Shown: piece by piece, positions 9,301 to 18,124 of the stretch
Layout of the letters: every line of letters starts with the position of its first letter
How positions within the stretch are numbered: position 1 is the first letter of the stretch
NCBI GenBank assembly: GCA_045631225.1
Contig: JAZQUG010000013.1
Span: 1 to 64,000 of the forward strand
DNA from: Fimenecus sp045631225
GTDB taxonomy: Bacteria; Bacillota; Clostridia; Oscillospirales; Acutalibacteraceae
Reading direction: 5' to 3'
Length of the DNA stretch: 64,000 bases
Notes under the pieces: model-generated
What the model was told of the DNA's origin: nothing
The model's input: only the letters and a program-made list of their open reading frames with translations
Databases searched by the model: none
Made by a program: the position numbers and the translations under genes

Positions 9301-9924
9301 ATGCCTAAAGAGTATAGAACTGTCAAAGAATTTAATAGTGATGAATATGTTGTAAAGCGTTCACGATTTATCGGTTATGCAAAGCCTGTCATAACTGTTG
9401 AGGAGGCTAATGAGTTTATTGCTGAAATCAAAGCAAAGCATTGGGATGCAACTCATAATGTGTATGCATATATACTCCGTGAAAGTGGCATTAAAAGATA
9501 TTCTGACGATGGTGAGCCACAGGGTACAGCCGGTGTTCCTACACTTGATGTTCTTGAAAAGGAAAATCTTGTTGATGTATGTGTTGTTGTAACAAGATAT
9601 TTTGGCGGAATACTTCTTGGTGGTGGCGGACTTGTCCGTGCATACTCCCACAGTGCTAAAATCGGTGTTGACAGTGCAAAGATTATTACAATGGCACATT
9701 GTCTTGATTTGGCTGTTGAGTGTGACTATACATTCTATGGTAAATTGACCGATTTCTTATCTCGTGAGGATACTGTAATTCTCAATACTGAATATACAGA
9801 CAATGTTAAGGTAACATTCAGAATTAAAAGTGAAAATAAAGATAATATAAATGCAAAATTGACAGAATTAAGCTATGGAAAGGTGTTTTCTACAGTTGTT
9901 TCAGAAGAATTTTGCGAATTTTAA
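9301..9924 (+). CDS. YigZ/IMPACT family protein
   Basis: 207 aa with two family domains. The N-terminal UPF0029/IMPACT domain (about 1-110) shows KRSRFIGYA, ATHNVYAYIL, YSDDGEPQGTAGVP and VTRYFGGILLGGGGLVRAYS. A shorter C-terminal ferredoxin-like domain (about 135-207) follows. The family includes E. coli YigZ and B. subtilis YvyE; its biochemical role is not settled, though the eukaryotic relative IMPACT acts in translation control. GAGGTAAGGAT precedes the ATG. It stands alone between the rpmE terminator and the dgt leader. Confidence 0.93.
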   Translation: MPKEYRTVKEFNSDEYVVKRSRFIGYAKPVITVEEANEFIAEIKAKHWDATHNVYAYILRESGIKRYSDDGEPQGTAGVPTLDVLEKENLVDVCVVVTRYFGGILLGGGGLVRAYSHSAKIGVDSAKIITMAHCLDLAVECDYTFYGKLTDFLSREDTVILNTEYTDNVKVTFRIKSENKDNINAKLTELSYGKVFSTVVSEEFCEF

Positions 9925-9979
9925 AAATTTTTTAAAAATTTAAAGGGTTTTTGAAATTTTTTGCGTATATATAAATAGA

Positions 9980-10150
9980 AGGGTAACCACTTCTTAAATC
10001 TTGGTCACAATTCTCAGCGGCTACTTTTCCGTCATAACTCGTCCAAAATACTCGTTAATACACAAAGTATTGCCAGCGTTTTTTGACGGTTCTGACAAAA
10101 AATATATCTCGCTGATAATCGTAACCCGATTTATTCAGCGGTTACTAAAT
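9980..10150. other. Imperfect hairpin-rich intergenic element before dgt
   Basis: The non-coding stretch contains nested imperfect pairings: CCGTCA (10029-10034) with TGACGG (10084-10089), AATACT with AGTATT closer to the loop, and outer TCAGCG with CGCTGA. A further GTAAC/GTTAC pair lies near 10121-10145. It has no long ORF and no U-tract. It could be a degenerate repeat or a structured leader of dgt; neither is proved. Confidence 0.35.
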
Positions 10151-10194
10151 GGCAACACCTCATTTATTTTGTGAGTAAACAAGGAGGCATTACT

Positions 10195-11217
10195 TTGAGC
10201 GATATGACTATCAGAGAAAAAATTGAAAACAAAGAAAGAAACTTTCTATCAGAAAAGGCTTGTTGTAGTGCTGACTCAAAGGGTAGAAATACTCCCGAAG
10301 AAAAGTGTCCGTTAAGAACTGACTTTCAGCGTGACAGAGACAGAATTATCCATTCTAACTCTTTCCGTCGTTTAAAGCATAAAACTCAGGTATTCCTCTC
10401 ACCTGAGGGTGACCATTACAGAACACGACTTACTCATACTCTTGAAGTTTCACAGATTGCACGAACAATTGCAAACGGTCTTTATCTTAATGAGGATTTG
10501 ACAGAAGCTGTGGCATTAGGACACGATTTAGGACATACTCCATTCGGACACGCAGGGGAGAGAGCATTGAATTCCGTTTTTCCCGGTGGCTTCCGTCATT
10601 ATGAACAGAGTCTTCGTGTTGTTGAAAGACTTGAAAAGAGTGGCAGGGGACTTAATCTTACCTATGAAGTCCGTGATGGTATTGCTTGTCATACACGCGG
10701 TAAAGAGGCTGACACTCTTGAAGGCAGAATCGTAAAGCTTGCCGATAAGATTGCTTATATTAATCACGATATTGACGATGCTGTCCGTGCAGGTGTTATG
10801 TGTGAAGAAGATATTCCTATTGCAATCCGTAAGGAATTAGGCTTTAAAAAGAGTGTGAGAATCAACACAATGGTTCTCGATGTTGTTGAAAACAGCGTGG
10901 ATGATATTGTTTTTTCTCCACGTGTTCAGCAGCCATTTGACGAGCTTCATGCATTTATGTTTGATAAGGTATATACAAATCCTGTATGTAAGGGTGAGGA
11001 AACAAAGGCTATTGATATTATTCTTCGTCTTTATGATTATTTTTTAAAGAATCCTGAGAGAATACCAAAAGCATATCATTACATAATTGAAACAGAGGAT
11101 GTTCCTCGTGCTGTCTGCGACTATATCGCAGGTATGAGCGACCGTTATCTTATAGCAGTATATAAGAAAATTTTCATCCCTGATTCCTGGGTTGATATCG
11201 GAATTGAGGAGGGGTAA
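10195..11217 (+). CDS. dgt: Deoxyguanosinetriphosphate triphosphohydrolase-like protein
   Basis: 340 aa HD-domain enzyme that removes tripolyphosphate from dNTPs, limiting the nucleotide pool. TTG at 10195 is the preferred start because AAGGAGG lies 7 bases upstream; a GTG at 10171 precedes that site and an ATG at 10204 is too far. HD residues are in LTHTLEVSQIARTIA and in ALGHDLGHTPFGHAGE. The family entry motif FRRLKHKTQVF is present. It directly precedes dnaG (2-bp gap), a common arrangement in Firmicutes (dgt-dnaG-rpoD). Confidence 0.93.
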   Translation: MSDMTIREKIENKERNFLSEKACCSADSKGRNTPEEKCPLRTDFQRDRDRIIHSNSFRRLKHKTQVFLSPEGDHYRTRLTHTLEVSQIARTIANGLYLNEDLTEAVALGHDLGHTPFGHAGERALNSVFPGGFRHYEQSLRVVERLEKSGRGLNLTYEVRDGIACHTRGKEADTLEGRIVKLADKIAYINHDIDDAVRAGVMCEEDIPIAIRKELGFKKSVRINTMVLDVVENSVDDIVFSPRVQQPFDELHAFMFDKVYTNPVCKGEETKAIDIILRLYDYFLKNPERIPKAYHYIIETEDVPRAVCDYIAGMSDRYLIAVYKKIFIPDSWVDIGIEEG

Positions 11218-11219
11218 TA

Positions 11220-12971
11220 TTGGCATTATCAGATGACTTTTTGATGGAACTCAGAAATCGTGCCGATATTGAAAGTACCATTTCCTCTTATGTGAATTTG
11301 AAACGAGCAGGACGAATAAGTAAAGGTCTTTGTCCGTTCCATGGTGAAAAAACAGCATCTTTTACCGTTTATCCCGATACACAATCATATTATTGTTTCG
11401 GTTGTGGTAATGGTGGAGATGTTATAACATTTATAAAGAATATTGAAAACCTTGACTATATTGATGCTGTCAGGTTCTTGGCTGACCGTGTGGGACTGGA
11501 TGTTCCTGATGAAAACAGCTATGATAGCACAATGAATAAACGAAGACTGCGTATGCTTGAGGCAAATCGTGAGGCTGCAAGGTTTTTCCATAAATGTTTA
11601 CAGACAAAAGAGGGCGCAATCGGTTACCGATATTTTAAAGGAAGAGGACTTGCTGATGAAACAATCGTTAAGTTTGGTCTCGGTTTTGCTCCCGATTCTT
11701 TCAATGCACTTACAAATTATTTGATAAGTAAAGGATTTACAAAGGAAGAGCTTGTTTTTGCAAATCTTGCAAGACGTTCTCAAAAAAATCCTCAAAATAT
11801 TTACGATAATTTCCGTAATCGGATTATGTTTCCGATAATTGATGTTAAAGGAAATGTAATTGCTTTTGGTGGCAGAGTTATGGATGACTCGAAACCGAAA
11901 TATCTTAATACATCCGATACTCTTGTATATAAAAAGAGTATGGGTGTATTTGCTCTTAACCTTGCAAAGAAAAGTGGCAAGGACAGCCTCATACTTTGCG
12001 AAGGTTATATGGATGTTATAGCGCTTCATCAGGCAGGGTTTACAAATGCTGTTGCAGGACTCGGTACTGCACTTACAAGTGAACAGGCACAACTGTTGTC
12101 ACGATATGCGTCGGAAATCTTAATTTCTTATGATGCTGATGAGGCAGGACAAAAGGCTGCAGCAAGAGCTCTGACTATTTTTAAGAAAACAAATGCAAAG
12201 ATTAAAATCTTGAGACTAAGTGGCGGTAAGGACCCTGATGAAATCATCAAGAATTATGGTGTTGAAAAAATGAAAGCCATAATTACAGGTGCTGCAAATG
12301 AAATTGAATTTGCTCTTCTTCGTGAACAGAGTAAATACGATTTGGCAAGTGATGACGGTAAGCGACAATATCTTCAGGCTGCCATAAAGATTTTATCTTC
12401 AGTAGGTCCAATTGAGCTTGAAATCTATGCCTCACGAATAGCTGATGAACTTTCCGTATCAAAGGATGTGGTGGTTATGGAAGCAAAGCGTCAGGCAAAG
12501 AGAAATACGGTGATTCAGCAAAAAAGAGAATTTACCGAGATTCAACGTCAAGAGGATATACTGGACAGGCTTAATCCTCAAAGGAAAACATTTTATCGTG
12601 GTGCTAAAGCCGAGGAAATGCTTATAGCGTTGGTTATGGCAAATCCCGAATTTCTTAACGATGTGGATAAAAAAATATCCTCTGAAGATTTTGTGACGGA
12701 CTTTAACAGCAGAATTTATAAAGCAGTTACTGACAGAATTCGTCAGGGTAAATCCCACGAAATTTCATTTTTGTATGGAGAACTGACAGAGGATGAAATA
12801 AGTGCTGTCGCAAAAATTCAGACAATGTCACATACTCTGAAAAATACTTTTGCCGAGTGTGAGGATTGTATAAGCGTAATCTTAAATGAAAAAAATAAGA
12901 AAAGACTTAAAAATGTAAATGTGGATGGCATTACAGATGAGGACTTTTTGAGGTTTTTTAATAATAACTAA
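11220..12971 (+). CDS. dnaG: DNA primase
   Basis: 583 aa. It makes RNA primers at the replication fork. The TTG start at 11220 is set by GAGGAGGGG just upstream. The N-terminal CHC2 zinc finger is CPFHGEKTASFTVYP then YYCFGCG. The catalytic TOPRIM core contains CEGYMDVIALHQAGF and SYDADEAGQKAA. The C-terminal helicase-interacting region is from about residue 440. It sits between dgt and rpoD as in the classical macromolecular synthesis operon. Confidence 0.97.
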   Translation: MALSDDFLMELRNRADIESTISSYVNLKRAGRISKGLCPFHGEKTASFTVYPDTQSYYCFGCGNGGDVITFIKNIENLDYIDAVRFLADRVGLDVPDENSYDSTMNKRRLRMLEANREAARFFHKCLQTKEGAIGYRYFKGRGLADETIVKFGLGFAPDSFNALTNYLISKGFTKEELVFANLARRSQKNPQNIYDNFRNRIMFPIIDVKGNVIAFGGRVMDDSKPKYLNTSDTLVYKKSMGVFALNLAKKSGKDSLILCEGYMDVIALHQAGFTNAVAGLGTALTSEQAQLLSRYASEILISYDADEAGQKAAARALTIFKKTNAKIKILRLSGGKDPDEIIKNYGVEKMKAIITGAANEIEFALLREQSKYDLASDDGKRQYLQAAIKILSSVGPIELEIYASRIADELSVSKDVVVMEAKRQAKRNTVIQQKREFTEIQRQEDILDRLNPQRKTFYRGAKAEEMLIALVMANPEFLNDVDKKISSEDFVTDFNSRIYKAVTDRIRQGKSHEISFLYGELTEDEISAVAKIQTMSHTLKNTFAECEDCISVILNEKNKKRLKNVNVDGITDEDFLRFFNNN

Positions 12972-12993
12972 CAGAAGTGAAGGAGACAAAATA

Positions 12994-14085
12994 ATGGAAA
13001 CTATGGATAAAAAATCAGCCTTAAAGGCTTTGGTTGAAAAAGGTAAAGCTGTTGGTAAACTTACAACACAGGAAATCGACAATGCGATTCTTGAACTTGA
13101 TATTGAAATTGAAGAGCTTGATAAGCTCTATGAAATGATTGAGGCAAACAATATCGAGCTTATCGACGACCTTGGTGATATGGCAAGAGATGCAATCGCA
13201 GATGAAAGTGATATGGCAAAAACTGATGACGGTGGTTTAAGTGATAGCAAAACTATTGTTATGGACGACCCTGTAAGAGTTTATCTTAAAGAAATCGGTA
13301 GAGTTCCGCTTCTCACTTCTGAAGAAGAAATCGAGCTTGCTATCCGTATTTCAGACGATGATAAAAAAGCAAAACAGCGTCTCGCAGAGGCTAACCTTCG
13401 TCTTGTTGTAAGTATTGCAAAGCGTTATGTTGGTCGTGGAATGCAGTTCCTTGACCTTATTCAGGAAGGTAACTTAGGGCTTATTAAGGCTGTTGAAAAG
13501 TTCGACTATACAAAGGGCTTTAAGTTCTCAACATATGCTACATGGTGGATTAGACAGGCTATTACACGTGCTATTGCAGACCAGGCAAGAACAATCCGTA
13601 TCCCTGTTCATATGGTTGAAACAATTAATAAGGTAAAAAAGACAAGCAGTCAGCTTCTTCATAAGAATGGTCACGATCCATCAGCAGAAGAAATTGCAGA
13701 AGAACTTAATATGTCACCTGATAAGGTAAGAGAAATTCTTCGTCTTGCCCAGGAGCCTGTTTCACTTGAAACACCAATCGGTGAAGAGGAAGACAGCCAT
13801 TTAGGAGATTTTATTCCTGATGACGATGCTCTTTCACCGGCTGATGCAGCATCAATCTCACTTCTTAAGGAACAGCTTGCTGAAGTACTTAAAACTCTTA
13901 CACCTCGTGAAGAAAAGGTTCTTTCTCTTCGTTTCGGTCTTGAAGACGGACATCCAAGAACACTTGAAGAAGTTGGTAAGGAATTTAACGTTACTCGTGA
14001 ACGTATCCGTCAGATTGAAGCAAAGGCTCTTCGTAAGCTTCGTCATCCAAGCAGAAGCAAAAAGCTCCGTGACTTCCTTGATTAA
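12994..14085 (+). CDS. rpoD: RNA polymerase primary sigma factor
   Basis: 363 aa housekeeping sigma-70 (SigA/RpoD). GAAGGAG lies 8 bases before the ATG. Region 1.2 includes DDPVRVYLKEIGRVPLLT. Region 2 contains LVVSIAKRYVGRGMQFLDLIQEGN and the -10 binding segment YATWWIRQAITRAIADQART. Region 3 follows, and region 4 carries the -35 binding helix TLEEVGKEFNVTRERIRQIE. The short N-terminus lacks the long acidic region of proteobacterial RpoD, as usual in Firmicutes. Confidence 0.97.
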   Translation: METMDKKSALKALVEKGKAVGKLTTQEIDNAILELDIEIEELDKLYEMIEANNIELIDDLGDMARDAIADESDMAKTDDGGLSDSKTIVMDDPVRVYLKEIGRVPLLTSEEEIELAIRISDDDKKAKQRLAEANLRLVVSIAKRYVGRGMQFLDLIQEGNLGLIKAVEKFDYTKGFKFSTYATWWIRQAITRAIADQARTIRIPVHMVETINKVKKTSSQLLHKNGHDPSAEEIAEELNMSPDKVREILRLAQEPVSLETPIGEEEDSHLGDFIPDDDALSPADAASISLLKEQLAEVLKTLTPREEKVLSLRFGLEDGHPRTLEEVGKEFNVTRERIRQIEAKALRKLRHPSRSKKLRDFLD

Positions 14086-14106
14086 TAATTGAACATTATA
14101 ATTTTA

Positions 14107-14140
14107 ATCCCTGTACTCTAATCAGTGCAGGGATATTTTT
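14107..14140 (+). terminator. Terminator of the dgt-dnaG-rpoD operon
   Basis: Stem ATCCCTGTACT/AGTGCAGGGAT with one mismatch and a 6-base loop, followed by ATTTTT. Confidence 0.85.
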
Positions 14141-14183
14141 GTGTGCAAATTATAATTTATCGAATAGAAATTATTGGATGAAT

Positions 14184-14261
14184 TGTAGGGGCTGACGACC
14201 TCGGCAGCCCGAACCAAGTGTACTGATAAACCGAGAACGAGACGCCGAGTCGTCCCCTACA
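14184..14261. repeat. Intergenic inverted-repeat element, copy A (uninterrupted)
   Basis: A 78-bp element with ends TGTAGGGG and CCCCTACA. The reverse complement matches copy B at 22147-22290 nearly base for base, including the core GGTTTATC.GTACACTTGGTTC.GGCTGCCGAG, but copy A lacks the 65-bp block present in B. Related G/C-rich elements with GTAGGGG ends are common dispersed repeats in this bacterial group. Confidence 0.8.
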
Positions 14262-14326
14262 AGGTTGCATTTCCAAATAAAAGAGCCCCACAAACTCCGA
14301 TTTATATATCACTTCATATTTTTTAT

Positions 14327-14436
14327 CGAGTATAGCTTATTTCAGCATAGGGTATAGCTTATTTCAGCATCGACCATAGCTTATTCTTGCATAGAGTATA
14401 GCTTAATTTAGCATCGACCATAGCTTATTTTAGCAT
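14327..14436 (+). repeat. Five tandem 22-bp direct repeats (iteron-like)
   Basis: Five units, each exactly 22 bp: 14327-14348, 14349-14370, 14371-14392, 14393-14414, 14415-14436. All share (T/C)ATAGCTTA-TT--GCAT. Units 1, 2 and 4 begin with a .GAG/GGG-TAT variant and units 3 and 5 with CGACCA. The 22-bp period puts each unit on the same face of the helix, as for initiator or repressor binding sites. The array lies 213 bp upstream of a RepA_N-type gene. Confidence 0.9.
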
Positions 14437-14530
14437 CTAAAAATAATATAAAAATAATATAAAATAAATAATAATTATATTGATTTTCAAGAAAATAGTT
14501 AATCGATTAACTGTTTTATTTTTTTGCAAT
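14437..14530. other. AT-rich stretch with 16-bp palindrome next to the iterons
   Basis: Almost pure A/T from 14437 to 14480, then CAAGAAAAT, a perfect palindrome AGTTAATCGATTAACT (14497-14512) and ATTTTCTTG in inverted orientation. Iterons next to an AT-rich block and a palindrome is the layout of a plasmid replication origin; it could also be an operator region. A separate perfect hairpin TCGTCCC/GGGACGA lies at 14604-14626, just before the next gene. The remaining 14262-14326 and 14531-14603 hold nothing recognisable. Confidence 0.5.
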
Positions 14531-14648
14531 TTTCTTGGTTAAAAAACATCTAAAAATACCTTCAAATGTAAACATTTTGTAAATAAATAGCGCATTTTTC
14601 AAAATCGTCCCGCATTTTCCGGGACGAAGTGGCTTTTCCGCCCTATAT

Positions 14649-15341
14649 ATGGGAGGTGTTTTTATAGAAAACAGTAAAAATTACGCAATTTTTCCATTAA
14701 ATATGTTGGATGATGAAAGATATAAAAATTTTCAAGTAAATGATTTTTTCTTGTATATGCTTTTATTAAATCGTACTAATATTTCAAAAATGAACCTGAA
14801 ACATTTTTCTGACGAAAAAGGTGTTTTTGTTTATTATTCAAATAAGCAAATTACTAAAGATGTAAGATGCTCTCATTCAACTGCAACAAAGGTGCTGATG
14901 AATCTTGAAAAGGCCGGGCTGATTCGTAAGGAGTATCAAAAAAGAGGTTTACCACTTAAGATTTATGTGAATGATATCAGGATAGGGGATTGTCCTATCG
15001 ATTCTGATTGTCCCGAAAAGCCACAGGATGTGTTTTCGCATAAGTTGTATTCTAATTCGTTTTACAATGAAAAACCTTTTACAGACCATTTTGAGAAGAA
15101 TGAGTGGCAGGGTAGTGCTGATGTTGACAAAGAGCTTACTCAGATGCAGATAAACAGGCGGACTTTTGGCAGTGTGAAAAATAAAAGACATTCCCCAAAG
15201 TTAGATTCAAATTCCGTTTCGGAAGAAATGCCCGTAAGCTTTGATGCTGAATTAGAGGATAAATTAGCAAAAGCAGGACTCGTTCGTTTTTCACAGAAAA
15301 AAGAAAAACGCCGGACCCGAAATAACGGTCCGACGTTATGA
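14649..15341 (+). CDS. RepA_N-type replication initiator-like protein
   Basis: 230 aa. The N-terminal part (about 8-112) follows the replication initiator A N-terminal pattern seen in Gram-positive plasmid Rep proteins: YAIFPLNMLDDERYKNFQ, LYMLLLNRTNISKMN, an YYSNKQITKDV winged-helix and STATKVLMNLEKAGLIRKEYQKRGLPLKIYVND. The C-terminal half is charged and variable. Iterons lie just upstream, so it is probably their ligand. The start is unclear: the ATG at 14649 has no ribosome site before it, whereas GGGAGGTG at 14651-14658 is ideally placed for ATA at 14664. No partition, relaxase or conjugation genes are next to it. Confidence 0.78.
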   Translation: MGGVFIENSKNYAIFPLNMLDDERYKNFQVNDFFLYMLLLNRTNISKMNLKHFSDEKGVFVYYSNKQITKDVRCSHSTATKVLMNLEKAGLIRKEYQKRGLPLKIYVNDIRIGDCPIDSDCPEKPQDVFSHKLYSNSFYNEKPFTDHFEKNEWQGSADVDKELTQMQINRRTFGSVKNKRHSPKLDSNSVSEEMPVSFDAELEDKLAKAGLVRFSQKKEKRRTRNNGPTL

Positions 15342-15353
15342 TATATTATTTAA

Positions 15354-17876
15354 TTATTTCTTTTTAGCAGCCTTTTTAGCAGCTTTTTCAGCCTTCAACT
15401 GAGCAGCATATGCATCAGCTTCTGCCTTTTCTTTAAGAGCTTTTGCTTCAGCTTCAGCCATAGCTTTTTCATTACGAGCTTTTGCTTCTTCATACAATTC
15501 TGCGATTTCATCGAAATGCTTGTAGTTTTCTTCCTGTTTTACAAGCTTTTCAGCGTCGAGGTATGGTTTTGCAGCACGTGCAAAGTAAGCGTGTTTATCC
15601 ATTTCAGCTTTTGAAGCCTTTTTAGCTTCTGATTTCTTTGCCTCATAAGACTTGATGTCAGCTTTGATTGACTTAGCTTTTGCAGAATCCTTAGCCTTTT
15701 TAGCATCTCTTAATTCAAGATAGAGAGCCTTGAGCTTTTCATCACAAGCATCTTCAACATCAAAGATTTTTTCAAGTTCACTGAAGTTAGGCTGAACAAG
15801 CTCTTCGCTTGCAAAGAATTTCTTAAGTGCTTTTGCAGCAGACTTCTTGTTTCTTGCAAACTCAATAGCAAACTTTCTGATTTCTTTTTCTTCTTTTGTT
15901 GTTTTTGGCATTGCTTTTGCATTTGCCATTTCAGCATTTATTTCATCAATGTTCATAAGCTTAAGACCATTGAGTCCTGCATCATAAACAGCCTTCTGAG
16001 TATTATACTGATATTTGAATACATCTGTTGAGAATTTATCAAGTTCAGCACATACAAACTTTGAAATTTCGATTTCTTCGTTGTAATTAACGTCATCCTG
16101 ATAAGCCTTTTTAGCAGCCTTTTTCAATGCCTTGTCTTTAATTGATTTATATGATTTCTTATCAAGAACCTTTGGCTGCTTGTTTGCCATTTCTCTTGCA
16201 TCACGGATAAGGTCAATACCTTCAACAAGCTGAGCATCGTTTGTGATACCGTTACCATAGTCTTCGAAAAGAGCACGAACCTTAAGTACACGGATAACTG
16301 ATTTCTGTTTTCTTTCGTTAAAGTCATACCAGAAGTATGGAATAACGTTCATTAATGCACCAACTGCTGCAATGATGATAAGTGCGTGCATAAGTGGAAG
16401 GAAAACATTCAGGTCATATAATGCAGAATATGGGTTGGCATAGTTGTCCTGTCCGTAAGATAACTGTTCAGAAAGAATCTGACCAACAGTTTTTCCGTCA
16501 CCAAGAACACGATTTAAAACATCAGGGTCTGATGTAACCTTCTTTGCCATTTCAGCTGTAATGCCGCCTTTTTCGTAGATAACAGGAAGAACAGCTGAAG
16601 TACCGAGAGTAATAATTGTACCGATTGTAGCGACAGCAGAGAACATACCGTCAATTCTTTCACCTGTCTGGTACTGCTGGTAGTCACGGATGTCAGCCTG
16701 AATTGTTGGGTTAAGAATATGAGCAAATGAACCCATAAGTGCGTTAAGGTAAAGACAGCCCATAACAAGCCAGATTGTAAGATTGTTGATTTCTTGTGTG
16801 AAAGGAAGCATCATAAGAATGAATGCAATGTTCATAAAGTTTGTAACAACGAGAACTGATTTCTTACCCCATTTTCTGATACAGAACGGAGCAGCAATCA
16901 TACCCCAGAGAGATGCGTTACCGTAAAGTGTAACAACAAGACCGTAAACGTTACCTGAACAAGCACCACCATAGTTATAGAGCCAGTTAAGGATGTTAGC
17001 GTATGCTGATTCAAGGAATCCAATCCAACCTGCAAGTGAGATAATCCAGAAATACTTGTTCTTTGCAACTGCACGAAGAGCATCAATGAACTTAATCTGA
17101 ACAACGTGAGTTCTTGCCTGAACAATTTTTTCTTCTGTATATTTATAAACAACAATACAAAGAAGAATACCTAAAACACCAAGGATAGGGTAGAGTAATC
17201 TGTAAACACGAATATCTGTTGTGTTTGAATGGAAGATATTCTGTGCAATAATAGGTGTGAAAAGGTTTACAACTGTAGGAGCGAATGAGTAAACAACACT
17301 CTTGATTGATGCAACGTCTGCTCTTTCTTGTGTATTAGGAGAAAGAACATGAATAAGGTTTTCATATCCGTCATAGAAGAAATAGTATATGAAGTTCAAT
17401 GCAATATTCAAAACAAGAATAATGGCACATTTTGCAACATAATCCTTTTCTCTGCCGAATATCATACCTTCACCAACGATAAGACTTAACTTATCATATG
17501 GGAACCATACGATTAAATTACAAATAATAGCAGTAGGAATAGCCATTGTAACTATGTACGGACGATATTTACCTGCTTTGTTTCGTGTGTTGTCGATAAT
17601 AGTCGCACGAAGTCCTGTGAAAGGAATATTGATGAGAATAGCAATAACATAGAGTAAATACATGTCAGTTGCACCAACACCAAGTGTTGATGAAATGAGC
17701 GTATTACCCATTGCCAAAAGACAAGCATTACCAAGAGTGATAATCATGTAAGCACCGATACCACCGCCTGAATATGCCGCAATTTCTCTAAAATTCATGT
17801 AGCGACCTTTTGGTGGCGTTTTCCAATAGGTACGAACCTTGTCAACGCCCTCTTTAACTGTTTGAGTTAAATTCAT
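15354..17876 (-). CDS. MFS transporter (GPH sugar:cation symporter-like) with long charged C-terminal tail
   Basis: 840 aa. ATG at 17876 (MNLTQTVKEG) is chosen because AAGGAG lies 10 bases upstream. Residues about 30-515 hold some 11-12 hydrophobic segments, starting FREIAAYSGGGIGAYMI, typical of the glycoside-pentoside-hexuronide symporter branch of the major facilitator superfamily. Residues about 515-840 are soluble, rich in Lys, Ala and Glu, with heptad-like stretches and an ending AAKKAAKKK. Common symporters are about 450-500 aa, so this roughly 325-residue tail is extra. It should lie in the cytoplasm. Substrate is unknown; nearby genes do not reveal it. Confidence 0.8.
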   Translation of the reverse strand: MNLTQTVKEGVDKVRTYWKTPPKGRYMNFREIAAYSGGGIGAYMIITLGNACLLAMGNTLISSTLGVGATDMYLLYVIAILINIPFTGLRATIIDNTRNKAGKYRPYIVTMAIPTAIICNLIVWFPYDKLSLIVGEGMIFGREKDYVAKCAIILVLNIALNFIYYFFYDGYENLIHVLSPNTQERADVASIKSVVYSFAPTVVNLFTPIIAQNIFHSNTTDIRVYRLLYPILGVLGILLCIVVYKYTEEKIVQARTHVVQIKFIDALRAVAKNKYFWIISLAGWIGFLESAYANILNWLYNYGGACSGNVYGLVVTLYGNASLWGMIAAPFCIRKWGKKSVLVVTNFMNIAFILMMLPFTQEINNLTIWLVMGCLYLNALMGSFAHILNPTIQADIRDYQQYQTGERIDGMFSAVATIGTIITLGTSAVLPVIYEKGGITAEMAKKVTSDPDVLNRVLGDGKTVGQILSEQLSYGQDNYANPYSALYDLNVFLPLMHALIIIAAVGALMNVIPYFWYDFNERKQKSVIRVLKVRALFEDYGNGITNDAQLVEGIDLIRDAREMANKQPKVLDKKSYKSIKDKALKKAAKKAYQDDVNYNEEIEISKFVCAELDKFSTDVFKYQYNTQKAVYDAGLNGLKLMNIDEINAEMANAKAMPKTTKEEKEIRKFAIEFARNKKSAAKALKKFFASEELVQPNFSELEKIFDVEDACDEKLKALYLELRDAKKAKDSAKAKSIKADIKSYEAKKSEAKKASKAEMDKHAYFARAAKPYLDAEKLVKQEENYKHFDEIAELYEEAKARNEKAMAEAEAKALKEKAEADAYAAQLKAEKAAKKAAKKK

Positions 17877-17916
17877 TTTTTTTGCACTCCTTGTGTACAT
17901 ATTTTTACAAATACAA

Positions 17917-17945
17917 ATTTTATCATATTTTGATTATTTATTCAA
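17917..17945 (-). promoter_or_regulatory. Promoter of the MFS transporter gene
   Basis: On the minus strand, TTGAAT (plus 17945-17940) and TAAAAT (plus 17922-17917) have a 17-bp spacer, about 40 bp before the start codon. Confidence 0.65.
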
Positions 17946-18071
17946 TGTGAAAAACTAAATTTTAACAAAAAATGAACACAAAAGCACAATTTTTGTTAAT
18001 ACATACTAAAAAGACCATGATAAAAATGTGTAATTTAACTATAAAAAAGTGATAAAATTTTCAAAATTATA

Positions 18072-18100
18072 TTGACAAATAGTTCATAAAGGTTAATAAT
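18072..18100 (+). promoter_or_regulatory. Promoter of the mgtE leader
   Basis: TTGACA at 18072-18077, 17-bp spacer, AATAAT at 18095-18100 (overlapping TAATAT choices exist). It lies about 25 bp before the M-box RNA. The preceding stretch 17946-18071 is AT-rich with no other signal. Confidence 0.72.
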
Positions 18101-18124
18101 ATAAATATATTATATTATATAATG

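Noticed and set aside
11598..12092. Antisense ORF of 164 codons within dnaG
   Set aside because: It has no ribosome binding site, contains many Cys/Asn/Lys typical of AT-rich antisense reading, and the opposite strand encodes a clearly conserved primase.
14327..14436. CRISPR array
   Set aside because: The 22-bp units are directly adjacent with no unique spacers, there are only five, and no cas genes are near. They fit iterons or operator repeats.
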